38,870 nucleotides of DNA from Alistipes sp. (lineage in GTDB: Bacteria > Bacteroidota > Bacteroidia > Bacteroidales > Rikenellaceae): positions 1 through 38,870 of the forward strand of contig JAFTOU010000061.1 of NCBI GenBank assembly GCA_017463615.1, written 5' to 3'. The stretch's first letter is position 1. Each line of letters opens with the position of its first letter. This document shows positions 7,691-15,653 of this stretch, piece by piece. The position numbers were made by a program, and so were the translations under genes. Under the pieces are notes generated by a model. It did not search any database, had not been told where the DNA came from, and saw only the letters and a program-made list of their open reading frames with translations.

Positions 7691-9808
7691 TTACTGCACA
7701 ACGAATGGCAGAACAGCTGCAATATCGGCAGAGGATGTTCCGATAAGAATCTCGTACTCACCCGCATTGGTAGTCCAGCTGTGGGTCTTGTCGCACCAGA
7801 AGGCACACATCTTCTTATCCACCTCAAAGGTTACAACGCTCTTCTTGCCAGGCTCAACAGCAACCTTACGGATAGCCTTCAGCTCCTTATTTGGACGCAG
7901 AACGGTTGGGTTCTTCTCGGCAATATAGAGCTGAACAACCTCAGCACCCGCCATAGAGCCCGTATTGCTAACCTCAATAGCCACCTTGAGCGGTTTCTCG
8001 GCCGTCAGGGTCTTAACCTTGCCCTTGCTCAGAATCTTAGCCTTATCAAGGTTGAAGGTTGTGTAGCTCAGACCATAACCGAATGGAAAGAGAGGCTTGA
8101 TATCCTTCTTCTCATACCAGCGGTAGCCAACAAGCACAGACTCGTCGTAGTGCACATCGTAAGTCCACGGATGGAACGCCTTTTCGTTAGGGTTACCATA
8201 GGCCTTTGCAATATTGAAGCCCTCAGGTACAGAGTTTACAGCTGGTGAGTCCTTGAAGTCGCGCTCAATAGACATTGGCAGCTTACCCGAAGGGTTTACA
8301 GCACCGATGATAATGTCGCGAATAGCCTTCTGACCATTCTGACCTGGGTACCAACCATAAATCAGAGCTGCGCACTTATCTGCCCAAGCGCTCATATTCA
8401 CAGCCGAGCCAGAGTGAACAAGCACGATAGTATTTGGATTTGACTCCACAACCTTACGGACAAATGTCTCCTCCTTCTTATCCAAATCAAATGGACGCTC
8501 CGAAGCCTCAGCGTCAAAAGTGCCTGTAACGCAAAGTACTACATCGGCAGCCTTGAGCTGCACTGCAGATGGTCTCTCCGCAAAGACAACATCCTTACCG
8601 AAGCTCTCGGTAAGCACATCACGCAGTGTAACATGGTCGTAACCAGTCACGCGAGCAGCGCCACCACCATGCGGCACCTTATCAAACCACTTACCCACAA
8701 CAAGCAGCTTGCGAGAGGTTGCAAGTGGCAGTATACCATTATTGCGCAGCAGCACAGCACCCTCGGCAGCTGTCTGATAGCTAATCTGCTGGTGTGCAGG
8801 CAGGTTTGCCTCCAGCGAGCGGTCATACTGCTTGCCACTATTATAGCGGTCGTAGAGACCCCAGCGGATGCAGGTTGCAATCAGTGGGCGAATCATCTTC
8901 TCAATATCCTGCTCAGTAGCAACGCCCTCAGCAACAAGGTCTGCAGGCTTCTTCTTGATATAGAAGGCATCCTCGCCAGGCATATCAAGGTTCTGACCCG
9001 AGAAGATTACATTCTTCCAGTCGTAGATAGAGTTCCAGTCCGACATCACCAGACCCTTGAAGCCAAGCGTACCGCGGAGCAGGTCTGTAATAACATACTT
9101 ACTCTCGCCGGTCCACTCACCATTGAGCTGATTGTAGGCGGTCATAACCGTAGCCACGCCCGCATCAATAGCCGCCTTGAAGGCTGGAGTGTAGATCTCC
9201 ATAATAGCACGCTCGTCCACGATAGAGTTTGAACGACGGCGGTAGAACTCGGTCTGGTTGCAGAGGAAGTGCTTAGCGCACGCCAGAGTACCAGTGCTCT
9301 GCATACCGGTAACATAGTCGTAGATGATGGATGCTGCCAGATGTGGATCCTCGCCCAGATACTCAAAGTTGCGACCGCACTGCGAGTTACGGTAGATATT
9401 CATACCAGGACCAAGGATAACACCTGCACCTGCCATACGAGCCTCCTCGCCCACAGCGTGACCGTATGAGTATGCAAGCTGAGGGTTAAAGGTCGCTGCA
9501 AGCATAATAAATGCAGGGAACTGGGTTGTGCGCTCGGCAAGGATAATCTCGCCAGCGTCGTGCATGTGCTGCTTGTTCTTAACACCCATAGAGGCATCGG
9601 TAGTGTAGATATGAGGCAGCCCCTTTGCCGGAACACCCGGCAGGAAGAATCGGTTATGTCCCTGAATCATAGAGAGTTTCTCCTCAAGGGTCAGGGTCTT
9701 GATAATCTCATCGGCCTTAGCCTCCGCCTGCTCAAAACTCATTACAGGCTGTGCAATAACGGCAGTAGTTGCCGCCAAAGCAAGTAGTGATAAAAGCAAT
9801 CTTTTCAT
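7691..9808 (-). CDS. GH3 family beta-glucosidase, secreted
   Basis: A 705-residue glycoside hydrolase of family 3. The start at 9808 gives a clean Sec signal (MKRLLLSLLALAATTAVIAQ); the in-frame ATG at 9856 would add 16 residues before it. The N-terminal barrel has the KHF substrate-binding motif (179-181) and the catalytic nucleophile in GLVMSDW (Asp257). A Rossmann-like second domain follows, then a C-terminal fibronectin-III-like domain (about 600-705), as in BglX-type enzymes. The probable substrate is a beta-linked glucoside or xyloside in the periplasm. It is first in an operon with the BIG2 lipoprotein. No SusC/SusD pair is adjacent. Confidence 0.9.
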   Translation of the reverse strand: MKRLLLSLLALAATTAVIAQPVMSFEQAEAKADEIIKTLTLEEKLSMIQGHNRFFLPGVPAKGLPHIYTTDASMGVKNKQHMHDAGEIILAERTTQFPAFIMLAATFNPQLAYSYGHAVGEEARMAGAGVILGPGMNIYRNSQCGRNFEYLGEDPHLAASIIYDYVTGMQSTGTLACAKHFLCNQTEFYRRRSNSIVDERAIMEIYTPAFKAAIDAGVATVMTAYNQLNGEWTGESKYVITDLLRGTLGFKGLVMSDWNSIYDWKNVIFSGQNLDMPGEDAFYIKKKPADLVAEGVATEQDIEKMIRPLIATCIRWGLYDRYNSGKQYDRSLEANLPAHQQISYQTAAEGAVLLRNNGILPLATSRKLLVVGKWFDKVPHGGGAARVTGYDHVTLRDVLTESFGKDVVFAERPSAVQLKAADVVLCVTGTFDAEASERPFDLDKKEETFVRKVVESNPNTIVLVHSGSAVNMSAWADKCAALIYGWYPGQNGQKAIRDIIIGAVNPSGKLPMSIERDFKDSPAVNSVPEGFNIAKAYGNPNEKAFHPWTYDVHYDESVLVGYRWYEKKDIKPLFPFGYGLSYTTFNLDKAKILSKGKVKTLTAEKPLKVAIEVSNTGSMAGAEVVQLYIAEKNPTVLRPNKELKAIRKVAVEPGKKSVVTFEVDKKMCAFWCDKTHSWTTNAGEYEILIGTSSADIAAVLPFVVQ

Positions 9809-9844
9809 AGATATTTTAGATTTGGTTTGTACGCAGTTAGCAAA

Positions 9845-9852
9845 CAAAAGTA
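9845..9852 (-). promoter_or_regulatory. Promoter of the GH3 operon
   Basis: TACTTTTG on the minus strand matches TAnnTTTG. The predicted start near 9841 leaves a leader of about 33 nt. It lies back to back with the mscS promoter across a very AT-rich 126-bp spacer. Confidence 0.65.
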
Positions 9853-9922
9853 GCAATAAATTTTTAATTTATTACACTTTATTGAAAATTTTAGTAATTT
9901 AGCACCCCGAAAATGGAATAAA

Positions 9923-9930
9923 TACATTTG
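9923..9930 (+). promoter_or_regulatory. Promoter of mscS, very close to the start codon
   Basis: TACATTTG matches the -7 box exactly and ends 4 nt before the ATG at 9935, with a weak TTTAG about 20 bp upstream. The transcript would start at or next to that ATG. Confidence 0.6.
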
Positions 9931-9934
9931 CATT

Positions 9935-10858
9935 ATGAAATATCTGTTACAAACCGAAGACCCTACAAAGGCTATGGAGAACCTTATCCTCCCAGACAGC
10001 CTTCAGAAAGCACATTTGGCCGAGACGGTCAATAAGATTTTTACCACCGACTACAACGAGCTGTTCAATAGCCTTATTGAGCAGGCGCTGTGGATTGGTC
10101 TGAAGATTATCCTCGCAGTTATCATCTACTATGTCGGTAAGTGTATTACCAACTGGATTCTGCGCATTATGGACCGCTCATTTGCGCGTCGTAATGTGGA
10201 TGTTTCGCTCTGCTCGTTCCTGCGCAGCATGGTGAAGGTGGTGATGACCATCCTTGTAATCCTCGCCGCTATCCAGACCTTGGGCATCAACACAACCTCG
10301 TTCTTGGCAATCTTCGCCTCAGCAGGTCTTGCTGTAGGTATGGCTCTGAGTGGTACGCTGCAGAACTTCGCAGGTGGCGTTATCCTGCTCCTGCTACGCC
10401 CTTATCGCGTAGGCGACTACATCACCGCACAGGGTCAGTCGGGTACGGTTAAGGCTATCGGCCTCTTCTCTACTCAGCTCACTACTGGCGACAACCGTAT
10501 TATATATGTACCAAATAGCGCAATCTCTACCTCTATCGTAGACAACTACTCACAGCCAGCTACCCGCCGCGTAGATTGGAAGATTACAATCTCCTACGGC
10601 GACGATGTAGATGTTGCTCGCCAGGCAATACTTGCAATGCTTGAGGATAAGCGCGTGCTCAGCGAGCCCGCAAAGCCTATGGTTGTGCTCTCGGAGCTGG
10701 GCGATAGCGCCGTTGTACTCACCGCGCGTGCTTGGACAGCAAATGGCGACTACTGGTCACTCTACTGGGATATTAACGAGCGTATCTATAAGGAGTTGCC
10801 AGCTAAGGGTATCAACTTCCCTTACCCACAGATGGATGTTCATATTAAACAAAACTAA
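9935..10858 (+). CDS. Small-conductance mechanosensitive channel, MscS family
   Basis: A 307-residue inner-membrane channel opened by membrane tension. Three hydrophobic helices (about 47-70, 83-105, 110-160) lead into the pore helix with the Gly/Ala-rich pattern GLAVGMALSGTLQNFAGG, then RPYRVGDYI, which marks the start of the MscS beta domain, and an alpha/beta C-terminal domain. Length and layout are typical. The start is uncertain: the -7 box suggests either a leaderless message from 9935 or translation from the in-frame ATG at 9977 (MENLILPD). It is followed after 15 nt by a DUF5606 gene, so the two are probably co-transcribed. Confidence 0.9.
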   Translation: MKYLLQTEDPTKAMENLILPDSLQKAHLAETVNKIFTTDYNELFNSLIEQALWIGLKIILAVIIYYVGKCITNWILRIMDRSFARRNVDVSLCSFLRSMVKVVMTILVILAAIQTLGINTTSFLAIFASAGLAVGMALSGTLQNFAGGVILLLLRPYRVGDYITAQGQSGTVKAIGLFSTQLTTGDNRIIYVPNSAISTSIVDNYSQPATRRVDWKITISYGDDVDVARQAILAMLEDKRVLSEPAKPMVVLSELGDSAVVLTARAWTANGDYWSLYWDINERIYKELPAKGINFPYPQMDVHIKQN

Positions 10859-10873
10859 TTTTAGAATATAACT

Positions 10874-11290
10874 ATGGAATTGAAAGACATTTTGGCGATT
10901 TCGGGTCAGCCTGGCCTCTATCGCTATATCGCGCAGTCGCGCAATGGTTTTATTGTAGAGTCTCTGCTCGACGGCAAGCGTAGCAACGCTACCGCCTCTT
11001 CAAAGGTTAGCGCACTGTCAGAGATCTCTATGTACACCGAGGGCGAGGATATTCCACTCGCAGAGGTCTTTACAAAGATGTTCGCCTACACCGAGGGCAA
11101 GCAGGCTCTGTCTCATAAGGAGTCTAACGAGGCACTCAAGGAGTTCTTCGGCGCAGTTATCACCGACTACGACCGCGAGCGCGTACATGTTTCAGACATC
11201 AAGAAGGCCGTAAACTGGTTCAACATTCTCGTTGCTGCCGGTATGACCGAGTTCCGCCTCCCAGAGGACGAGGAGCAGACCGAGGAGTAA
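10874..11290 (+). CDS. DUF5606 family protein
   Basis: A 138-residue soluble protein of a family restricted to Bacteroidetes. The start MELKDILAISGQPGLYRYIAQ reads like a small barrel (SH3/Tudor-like) that begins the family; the C-terminal half is helical and ends in an acidic tail (EDEEQTEE). The function is not known. It follows mscS by 15 nt and is followed at once by a strong terminator, so these two genes make one unit. Confidence 0.8.
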   Translation: MELKDILAISGQPGLYRYIAQSRNGFIVESLLDGKRSNATASSKVSALSEISMYTEGEDIPLAEVFTKMFAYTEGKQALSHKESNEALKEFFGAVITDYDRERVHVSDIKKAVNWFNILVAAGMTEFRLPEDEEQTEE

Positions 11291-11309
11291 CCCTCCCCAC
11301 AAAAAAAGG

Positions 11310-11340
11310 CCGCATTCGCTTGCTGAATGCGGTTTTTTTG
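11310..11340 (+). terminator. Rho-independent terminator after the DUF5606 gene
   Basis: A perfect 8-bp stem (CCGCATTC with GAATGCGG, 7-nt loop) is followed by TTTTTTTG. An A-run on the 5' side could make it work in both directions. Confidence 0.9.
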
Positions 11341-11341
11341 T

Positions 11342-11349
11342 TACATTTG
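11342..11349 (+). promoter_or_regulatory. Promoter of the MFS permease gene
   Basis: TACATTTG matches TAnnTTTG and begins right after the T-run of the preceding terminator. Start predicted near 11353, 26 nt before the ATG. Confidence 0.6.
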
Positions 11350-11378
11350 TGGGTGGTTTTATCTAAAAACGCTTTTTT

Positions 11379-12593
11379 ATGAATTTCTTTGAAAGAACTG
11401 GTTTGCCTAAGAGTCTATTCTGGGGTTTTCTTGGAGTGCTTATCTTTATGATGGGCGATGGTATTGAGCAGACGTGGCTGAGCAAGTACATTGAATCGCA
11501 GGGCTTGGATCACGAGATGCTATTTACCGTCTACGGCATTGCAATAGCAATCTCGTCGTGGCTCTCGGGTGTGATTGCCGAGACGATAGGCGTAAAGCGC
11601 ACGATGGCGTTGGGATTTATCATCTACATCATCGGCATGGCGGGCTTTGCTGGCATTGGTATGACGGGGCTCAACTACCCTACTCTGCTGGCTACATACG
11701 CCATCAAGGGCTTTGCATATCCGCTCTTTGCCTACACATTCATCGTCTGGATAACCTATCGCGTAGGTAAGGAGAGTCTCAGCTCGGCGCAGGGTTGGTT
11801 CTGGTTTGTATTCACAGGCGGACTAAATGTTCTGGGCGCATACTATGGCGCATACACGAAGGAGGCTATTGGCGTTGTGCCGACGCTCTGGACATCGCTT
11901 ATATTTGTAACTATAGGTGCTATTCTCGCGCTATGGGTAAACAAGTGTCCCGACACAAACCTCTTTGCAGAGGGTAATACAAAAAATAATGGCAGCAAGT
12001 TCAAGGAGCTTATCCACGGCTTGGGCATTATGAAGCGCGAGCCGAAGGTGCTGATGGGCGGTATTGTGCGCATAATCAACTCCATTTCGCAGTTTGCCTT
12101 CGTGGTATTTATGCCGCTCTACTTCGCTGACCACGGTATGACCGACACCGAGTGGGGACTTATCTGGGGCTCGGTATTTATGTTCAACATCGTCTTTAAC
12201 CTCGTCTTTGGCATCGTGGGCGACAAGCTCGGCTGGGGACGCACAATAATCTGGTTTGGTGGCGTGGGCTGCGCCGTGGGCGTGCTGCTATTCTACTACG
12301 CGCCGGAGATATGGAACAACTTCTGGTTTATCCTCGCCTGCGGAGGCTTCTGGTGCGTTATGCTGGCAGGTTATGTACCTCTGAGTGCGCTTGTACCATC
12401 GCTGGTAGATAAGGACAAGGGTGCTGCAGTATCGGTGCTCAACCTCGGCGCAGGTCTGGCGACATTCATCGGCCCGCTGCTGGTCAAGCTCCTCAAGGAG
12501 CCTATCGGCTACACTGGCATTGTATGGGTTATCGCTGCGCTCTATATCGTCAGCTCCATTATGACCTACTACATCGCAAAACCAAGCAAATAA
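11379..12593 (+). CDS. MFS transporter, polyol permease type
   Basis: A 404-residue inner-membrane protein with 12 hydrophobic segments, a major facilitator superfamily fold. The N-terminus (LPKSLFWGFLGVLIFMMGDG, then IEQTWLS) is very like the ribitol/arabinitol permease group (RbtT, DalT), so a sugar-alcohol or a related polyol substrate is plausible. The central cytoplasmic loop lies at about residues 185-215. There is no catabolic gene for a polyol next to it, so the substrate is an inference from family resemblance only. It stands alone, with its own promoter and a hairpin after it. Confidence 0.8.
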   Translation: MNFFERTGLPKSLFWGFLGVLIFMMGDGIEQTWLSKYIESQGLDHEMLFTVYGIAIAISSWLSGVIAETIGVKRTMALGFIIYIIGMAGFAGIGMTGLNYPTLLATYAIKGFAYPLFAYTFIVWITYRVGKESLSSAQGWFWFVFTGGLNVLGAYYGAYTKEAIGVVPTLWTSLIFVTIGAILALWVNKCPDTNLFAEGNTKNNGSKFKELIHGLGIMKREPKVLMGGIVRIINSISQFAFVVFMPLYFADHGMTDTEWGLIWGSVFMFNIVFNLVFGIVGDKLGWGRTIIWFGGVGCAVGVLLFYYAPEIWNNFWFILACGGFWCVMLAGYVPLSALVPSLVDKDKGAAVSVLNLGAGLATFIGPLLVKLLKEPIGYTGIVWVIAALYIVSSIMTYYIAKPSK

Positions 12594-12615
12594 AAGTAGA
12601 CGCCAATTTGAAATA

Positions 12616-12641
12616 GGACTGCTTGGACATCCAGGCAGTCC
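12616..12641 (+). terminator. Hairpin between the MFS and vWA genes
   Basis: An 11-bp stem with one G-U (GGACTGCTTGG with CCAGGCAGTCC) and an ACAT loop is followed by ATTTTATT. It sits 22 nt past the MFS stop and 8 nt before the vWA ATG, so it may terminate the former or shape the leader of the latter. Confidence 0.6.
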
Positions 12642-12649
12642 ATTTTATT

Positions 12650-13498
12650 ATGAATTACTCGCAAATTATATCTCAGGAGCACAAGGCTCTATTTATCATA
12701 GCCATAGACCAGTCGGGCTCTATGCAGTCGCCATTTCATCGCCACACAATAACGGCGAAGAAGTGCGAGATTGCCTCCTCTGTAGCCTCCGCGCTGATAG
12801 ACGAGCTGGTGATGCACTCGCAGCAGGCACATAGGCTCAACGATCCCTGCCCATATTGCGACATAGCCGTTCTTGGCTACTCACAGAACGAAGTCTACCC
12901 GCTGCTGCATCCAGGAGCCGTAGTGCTACCCATCACCGCGCTAAACCGCGATGCTACGCCACACTACACCCGCGCGGCGGTCTATATCAACAGTCAGAAC
13001 CACCCCGAGTTTGTGCTGGAGAGCATCAAGGAGTGGGTAAAGCCACGCACTGGAGGCTCCACGCCAATAACCGACACAGTAAACATCATCTCCGACATTG
13101 TCAATGAGTGGTGCAGCAATAGCGCCAACCAAGATAGTTTCCCGCCGATAATCTTCAACATCACCGACAGCATAGACGAGTCGGAGTACACCGGCTCGCT
13201 GATTGAGAGGTTGGAGTTGCTAAAGAATATAGGCACAAACAATGGGCGCACGCTGGTGTTCAACATCTGCATAGATGCCAACCCTATTGAGGATAGATTC
13301 TACTTCCCGCGACTGGAGGATATACCCGAAGCGCACCCGATATATGCGTTAGCGAGGAGTTCAAGTACCATTCCCGAGCGCTTTGTGCCATGGGCTAAGA
13401 TATTCAACCCCGAGGCGACTACGGAGTGTCGGGCGCTATGCTACAACAGCGCCATACTGCAGCTAATTCCGCTGCTCAACATCAGCGTTAATTGGTAG
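12650..13498 (+). CDS. von Willebrand factor A domain protein
   Basis: A 282-residue cytoplasmic protein (no signal or membrane segment). The metal-ion-dependent adhesion site is intact: DQSGS at residues 20-24, a Thr in GGSTPITD, and an Asp in FNITDS. A CPYC pair sits at about residue 64. Such single-domain vWA proteins act as metal-dependent binding adaptors, as in TerY-like systems; no tellurite-type or kinase partners are present here. The ATG at 12650 is preferred, because an in-frame ATG at 12623 lies inside the hairpin. Its last 36 bp overlap the end of the convergent DMT transporter gene. Confidence 0.8.
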   Translation: MNYSQIISQEHKALFIIAIDQSGSMQSPFHRHTITAKKCEIASSVASALIDELVMHSQQAHRLNDPCPYCDIAVLGYSQNEVYPLLHPGAVVLPITALNRDATPHYTRAAVYINSQNHPEFVLESIKEWVKPRTGGSTPITDTVNIISDIVNEWCSNSANQDSFPPIIFNITDSIDESEYTGSLIERLELLKNIGTNNGRTLVFNICIDANPIEDRFYFPRLEDIPEAHPIYALARSSSTIPERFVPWAKIFNPEATTECRALCYNSAILQLIPLLNISVNW

Positions 13499-14401
13499 CT
13501 GCTCCTTCTGGCGGCTATGCGAGACAATCACCACGCCCGCAAAGACGGTAACCGCCGCCAGCACCTTCTGCCAGCTAAGGGTGTCCATACCTACATATAT
13601 ACTCACGACTATAGCCACAATAGGCTGCACATAGGAGTACATACTCACCAGCGTCGGGCGCAGAATCTTCTGACCCACGGGGATAAGGAAGTAGGTGACA
13701 AATGTCGCACAGATAATCAAAAAGGAGAGCTCGGCGATATATGCCGTAGGCAGCTGAGCGAAGTCAAGCCTTGTAAGCTCCCCCACCGAGAATGGCAGCG
13801 AGAGTAGCGAGGCAAAGAGGAATATCCACTTCATAAATGTGACTACCGAGTACTTTGTAATCGTCGGCTTGAAGATACCCAAGTAGAGCGAGAAGCAGAG
13901 CGAGTTGCCAATCATCAACGCAACACCCAGAGGGGTAGTCTGCGCCACCGCCGAGGCAGAGGTTACACTATTGAGTATCAGGTATATAACACCACAAAGA
14001 CTGAGCACCACGCCGCCGATTTTCTTTGCCGATAGTGGCTCCTTGAGTGCATACGCGGCGATGAACATCGTGTATACGGGCGAGAGCGAGGTTATTATTG
14101 AGCAGTCCATCGGCGTGATGCGCGAGATTGCCATCAGGAAGAACATCTGCGTGAGGAAGAAACCCAACACCGAGGCTGCAAAAATCTTCGGATAGTCGCC
14201 CCTCTCCACCCTCTCCCGTGGCATAAAGAGCGATATGAGCCAGAAGAGCGCACCCGCGCCTAACGAGCGAAGCGTAAAGAGGGCAATGGGCGATATTGCA
14301 CCGCTGCTGGTCAAATCTTTGCATATAACAATGTTGAGACCAAATATCAGATACGCCGTAAAGCAGGCGAAGTGTCCAAAGAGAGAATTTCTACTAACCA
14401 T
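13463..14401 (-). CDS. EamA / drug-metabolite superfamily transporter
   Basis: A 312-residue inner-membrane protein with ten hydrophobic segments arranged as two EamA repeats (about 10-145 and 160-295). The second half has the typical end of the family (PVGQKILRPTLVSMYSYVQP). Members export or import amino acids, nucleotides or other metabolites; the substrate is unknown. Its own promoter lies just upstream. The 3' end overlaps the convergent vWA gene by 36 bp. Confidence 0.85.
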   Translation of the reverse strand: MVSRNSLFGHFACFTAYLIFGLNIVICKDLTSSGAISPIALFTLRSLGAGALFWLISLFMPRERVERGDYPKIFAASVLGFFLTQMFFLMAISRITPMDCSIITSLSPVYTMFIAAYALKEPLSAKKIGGVVLSLCGVIYLILNSVTSASAVAQTTPLGVALMIGNSLCFSLYLGIFKPTITKYSVVTFMKWIFLFASLLSLPFSVGELTRLDFAQLPTAYIAELSFLIICATFVTYFLIPVGQKILRPTLVSMYSYVQPIVAIVVSIYVGMDTLSWQKVLAAVTVFAGVVIVSHSRQKEQLPINADVEQRN

Positions 14402-14422
14402 AATATGCTTCTAATCTACGGG

Positions 14423-14430
14423 CAAAGATA
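14423..14430 (-). promoter_or_regulatory. Promoter of the DMT transporter gene
   Basis: TATCTTTG on the minus strand, about 22 nt before the ATG. It lies back to back with the tRNA-Ser promoter. Confidence 0.65.
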
Positions 14431-14449
14431 GCGATATTTCCCTAAAAAG

Positions 14450-14480
14450 TTGGAGGAATAAAAAAACTTTTCTATCTTTG
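14450..14480 (+). promoter_or_regulatory. Promoter of tRNA-Ser
   Basis: A -33-like TTGG (14450-14453) is separated by 19 bp from TATCTTTG (14473-14480), an exact -7 box. Start predicted near 14484, about 11 nt before the mature tRNA. Confidence 0.7.
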
Positions 14481-14494
14481 TCACCCGAAAAAAC

Positions 14495-14582
14495 GGAAAG
14501 GTGCAGGAGTGGTTGAACTGGCCCGCCTGGAAAGCGAGTAAACGTCAAAAGCGTTTCAGGGGTTCGAATCCCCTCCTTTCCG
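14495..14582 (+). tRNA. tRNA-Ser (anticodon GGA)
   Basis: The 88-nt sequence folds as a class II tRNA. The acceptor GGAAAGG pairs with CCTTTCC (14575-14581) and the discriminator is G. The anticodon loop is CTGGAAA with GGA at 14529-14531, and its stem has one C-A mismatch. The long variable arm has an AAACG/CGTTT stem. The T arm is AGGGG-TTCGAAT-CCCCT. CCA is not encoded. It reads UCC/UCU codons. The AT-rich accessory segment begins just after it. Confidence 0.92.
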
Positions 14583-14604
14583 CAAAACAAACTATATGAA
14601 AAGG

Positions 14605-14639
14605 ATAATAACCGCTCAAAAGGCGGTTATTATTTTTTA
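14605..14639 (+). terminator. Terminator of tRNA-Ser
   Basis: A perfect 11-bp stem (ATAATAACCGC with GCGGTTATTAT) and a 7-nt loop run into TTTTTT. Confidence 0.85.
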
Positions 14640-14662
14640 ACACCTTGATATACACACTATTA

Positions 14663-15103
14663 CTATTCGCAAATATATTTATCAACCATTTTTGCGATTT
14701 TGTCTGCATCTGGGGCGTAGCCCGCAAAAGTATAGCGAACTAACGATTCTATCGGAAAGAACTCTCCTTCGCTTCTAATAGCGCATAGTGTAGTCAAGTG
14801 AGTCGTACCTCTTTTCGACAGGAAGATACCATCTTCATCTTCTATATAGTCATTAATTTTAAGGTAATCATCTATCACATCATAGATATCCGACATTTCC
14901 TTATCAAATTTTGTGGCACAATCCACCAACACAAACCTATCAACATTTGGAATTACAGCCAATCCCGACTCTTGTAGATGAATCTGCCCTGAGTCATCAA
15001 TGTAATCTACGGTGTATATTCTACCATTCATTTGTGTAGCTTGCTTGTCTGCTCCATTATAATCTTCCATTTGTAGCACTCTTATTTTATCTCCTTTTTT
15101 CAT
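14663..15103 (-). CDS. Small protein with a DUF4314-like N-terminal domain
   Basis: A 146-residue soluble protein. The first 70 residues (MKKGDKIRVLQMEDYNG, then YTVDYIDDSGQIHL and LAVIPNVDRFVLV) look like the small beta-barrel of DUF4314, a domain often found on mobile elements. The C-terminal half is acidic and helical (IYDVIDDYLKINDYIEDED) and is unrecognised. The AT-rich codon use differs from the genes left of the tRNA. The function is unknown. It lies first after the tRNA, pointing toward it. Confidence 0.6.
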   Translation of the reverse strand: MKKGDKIRVLQMEDYNGADKQATQMNGRIYTVDYIDDSGQIHLQESGLAVIPNVDRFVLVDCATKFDKEMSDIYDVIDDYLKINDYIEDEDGIFLSKRGTTHLTTLCAIRSEGEFFPIESLVRYTFAGYAPDADKIAKMVDKYICE

Positions 15104-15198
15104 AAATCATAAGATTAACAATACTCTTTGGGTTTTATATAACAGGAGATTAAGGAAACTTGAATTCTTTTCTAAATAAAACTATCGTAGTACATTTA

Positions 15199-15232
15199 CA
15201 ACAAAAGCCACCATAACAGGTGGCCTTTGTTG
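15199..15232. terminator. Hairpin in the 265-bp gap 15104-15368
   Basis: CAACAAAAGCCACC pairs with GGTGGCCTTTGTTG (13 of 14 positions) with a 6-nt loop. Neither side has a long T-run, so it is a weak bidirectional terminator at best. I see no gene or further structure in the rest of this gap. Confidence 0.4.
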
Positions 15233-15368
15233 ATTGATATATGAATTACTACATTGTTATTTCTCAAATATAAATATCTTGCTATCAGGTGATTGCTTTA
15301 AGCTCACCCATTGATAAATCATGTCAATTCTTCTGCTGAATAGGACAATTCTTATGCTGCAAAAAAAA

Positions 15369-15653
15369 TTATTTTGTTTGCTTTTGAGCGATTATTCTCT
15401 CTATTTCTCTTACTTCGGATTTTGTAAAGCCGTGTATCACAACTTCCTCACCGTGTACTATAAATGATAATGTAGAGAAGCCAATTAATGGAGTAACCGC
15501 ACTAACATACGATATATTCTCATAAGGAATTGATGTTGTCTTGCCCGAGAAGAATCCAGGGCATTTAATAATCACATTTTCATCGTCCAAGATAATCTGA
15601 GGTGGGAATAGCGTATTGTTCGCCGAGATTCGTGATGCTGTGTATTTTCTCAT
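15369..15653 (-). CDS. Small protein with bacterial PH-like fold
   Basis: A 94-residue protein. The pattern of short strands (IILDDENVIIKCPG, TTSIPYENISYVSAV, LSFIVHGEEVVIHGF) followed by a single C-terminal helix (KSEVREIERIIAQKQ) is that of the bacterial pleckstrin-like (bPH) domain; this is a fold-level guess. There is no membrane segment. Its ATG overlaps the TGA of the upstream GNAT-like gene (ATGA), which indicates translational coupling. Confidence 0.6.
   Translation of the reverse strand: MRKYTASRISANNTLFPPQIILDDENVIIKCPGFFSGKTTSIPYENISYVSAVTPLIGFSTLSFIVHGEEVVIHGFTKSEVREIERIIAQKQTK

Noticed and set aside
8633-9232. A 199-codon plus-strand frame opposite the GH3 gene
   Set aside because: Antisense shadow; the GH3 frame has catalytic motifs and the opposite frame has none.
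12623-12649. Upstream start of the vWA gene
   Set aside because: It would place the start codon inside a strong hairpin that probably terminates the MFS gene; the ATG at 12650 lies just after it.
14495-14582. tRNA-Ser 3' end as a standard attachment site with a direct repeat at the far end of the island
   Set aside because: No direct copy of the tRNA 3' end was seen in 14600-25000. Only an imperfect inverted copy is present, and the recombinases are of the serine type, which seldom use tRNAs.
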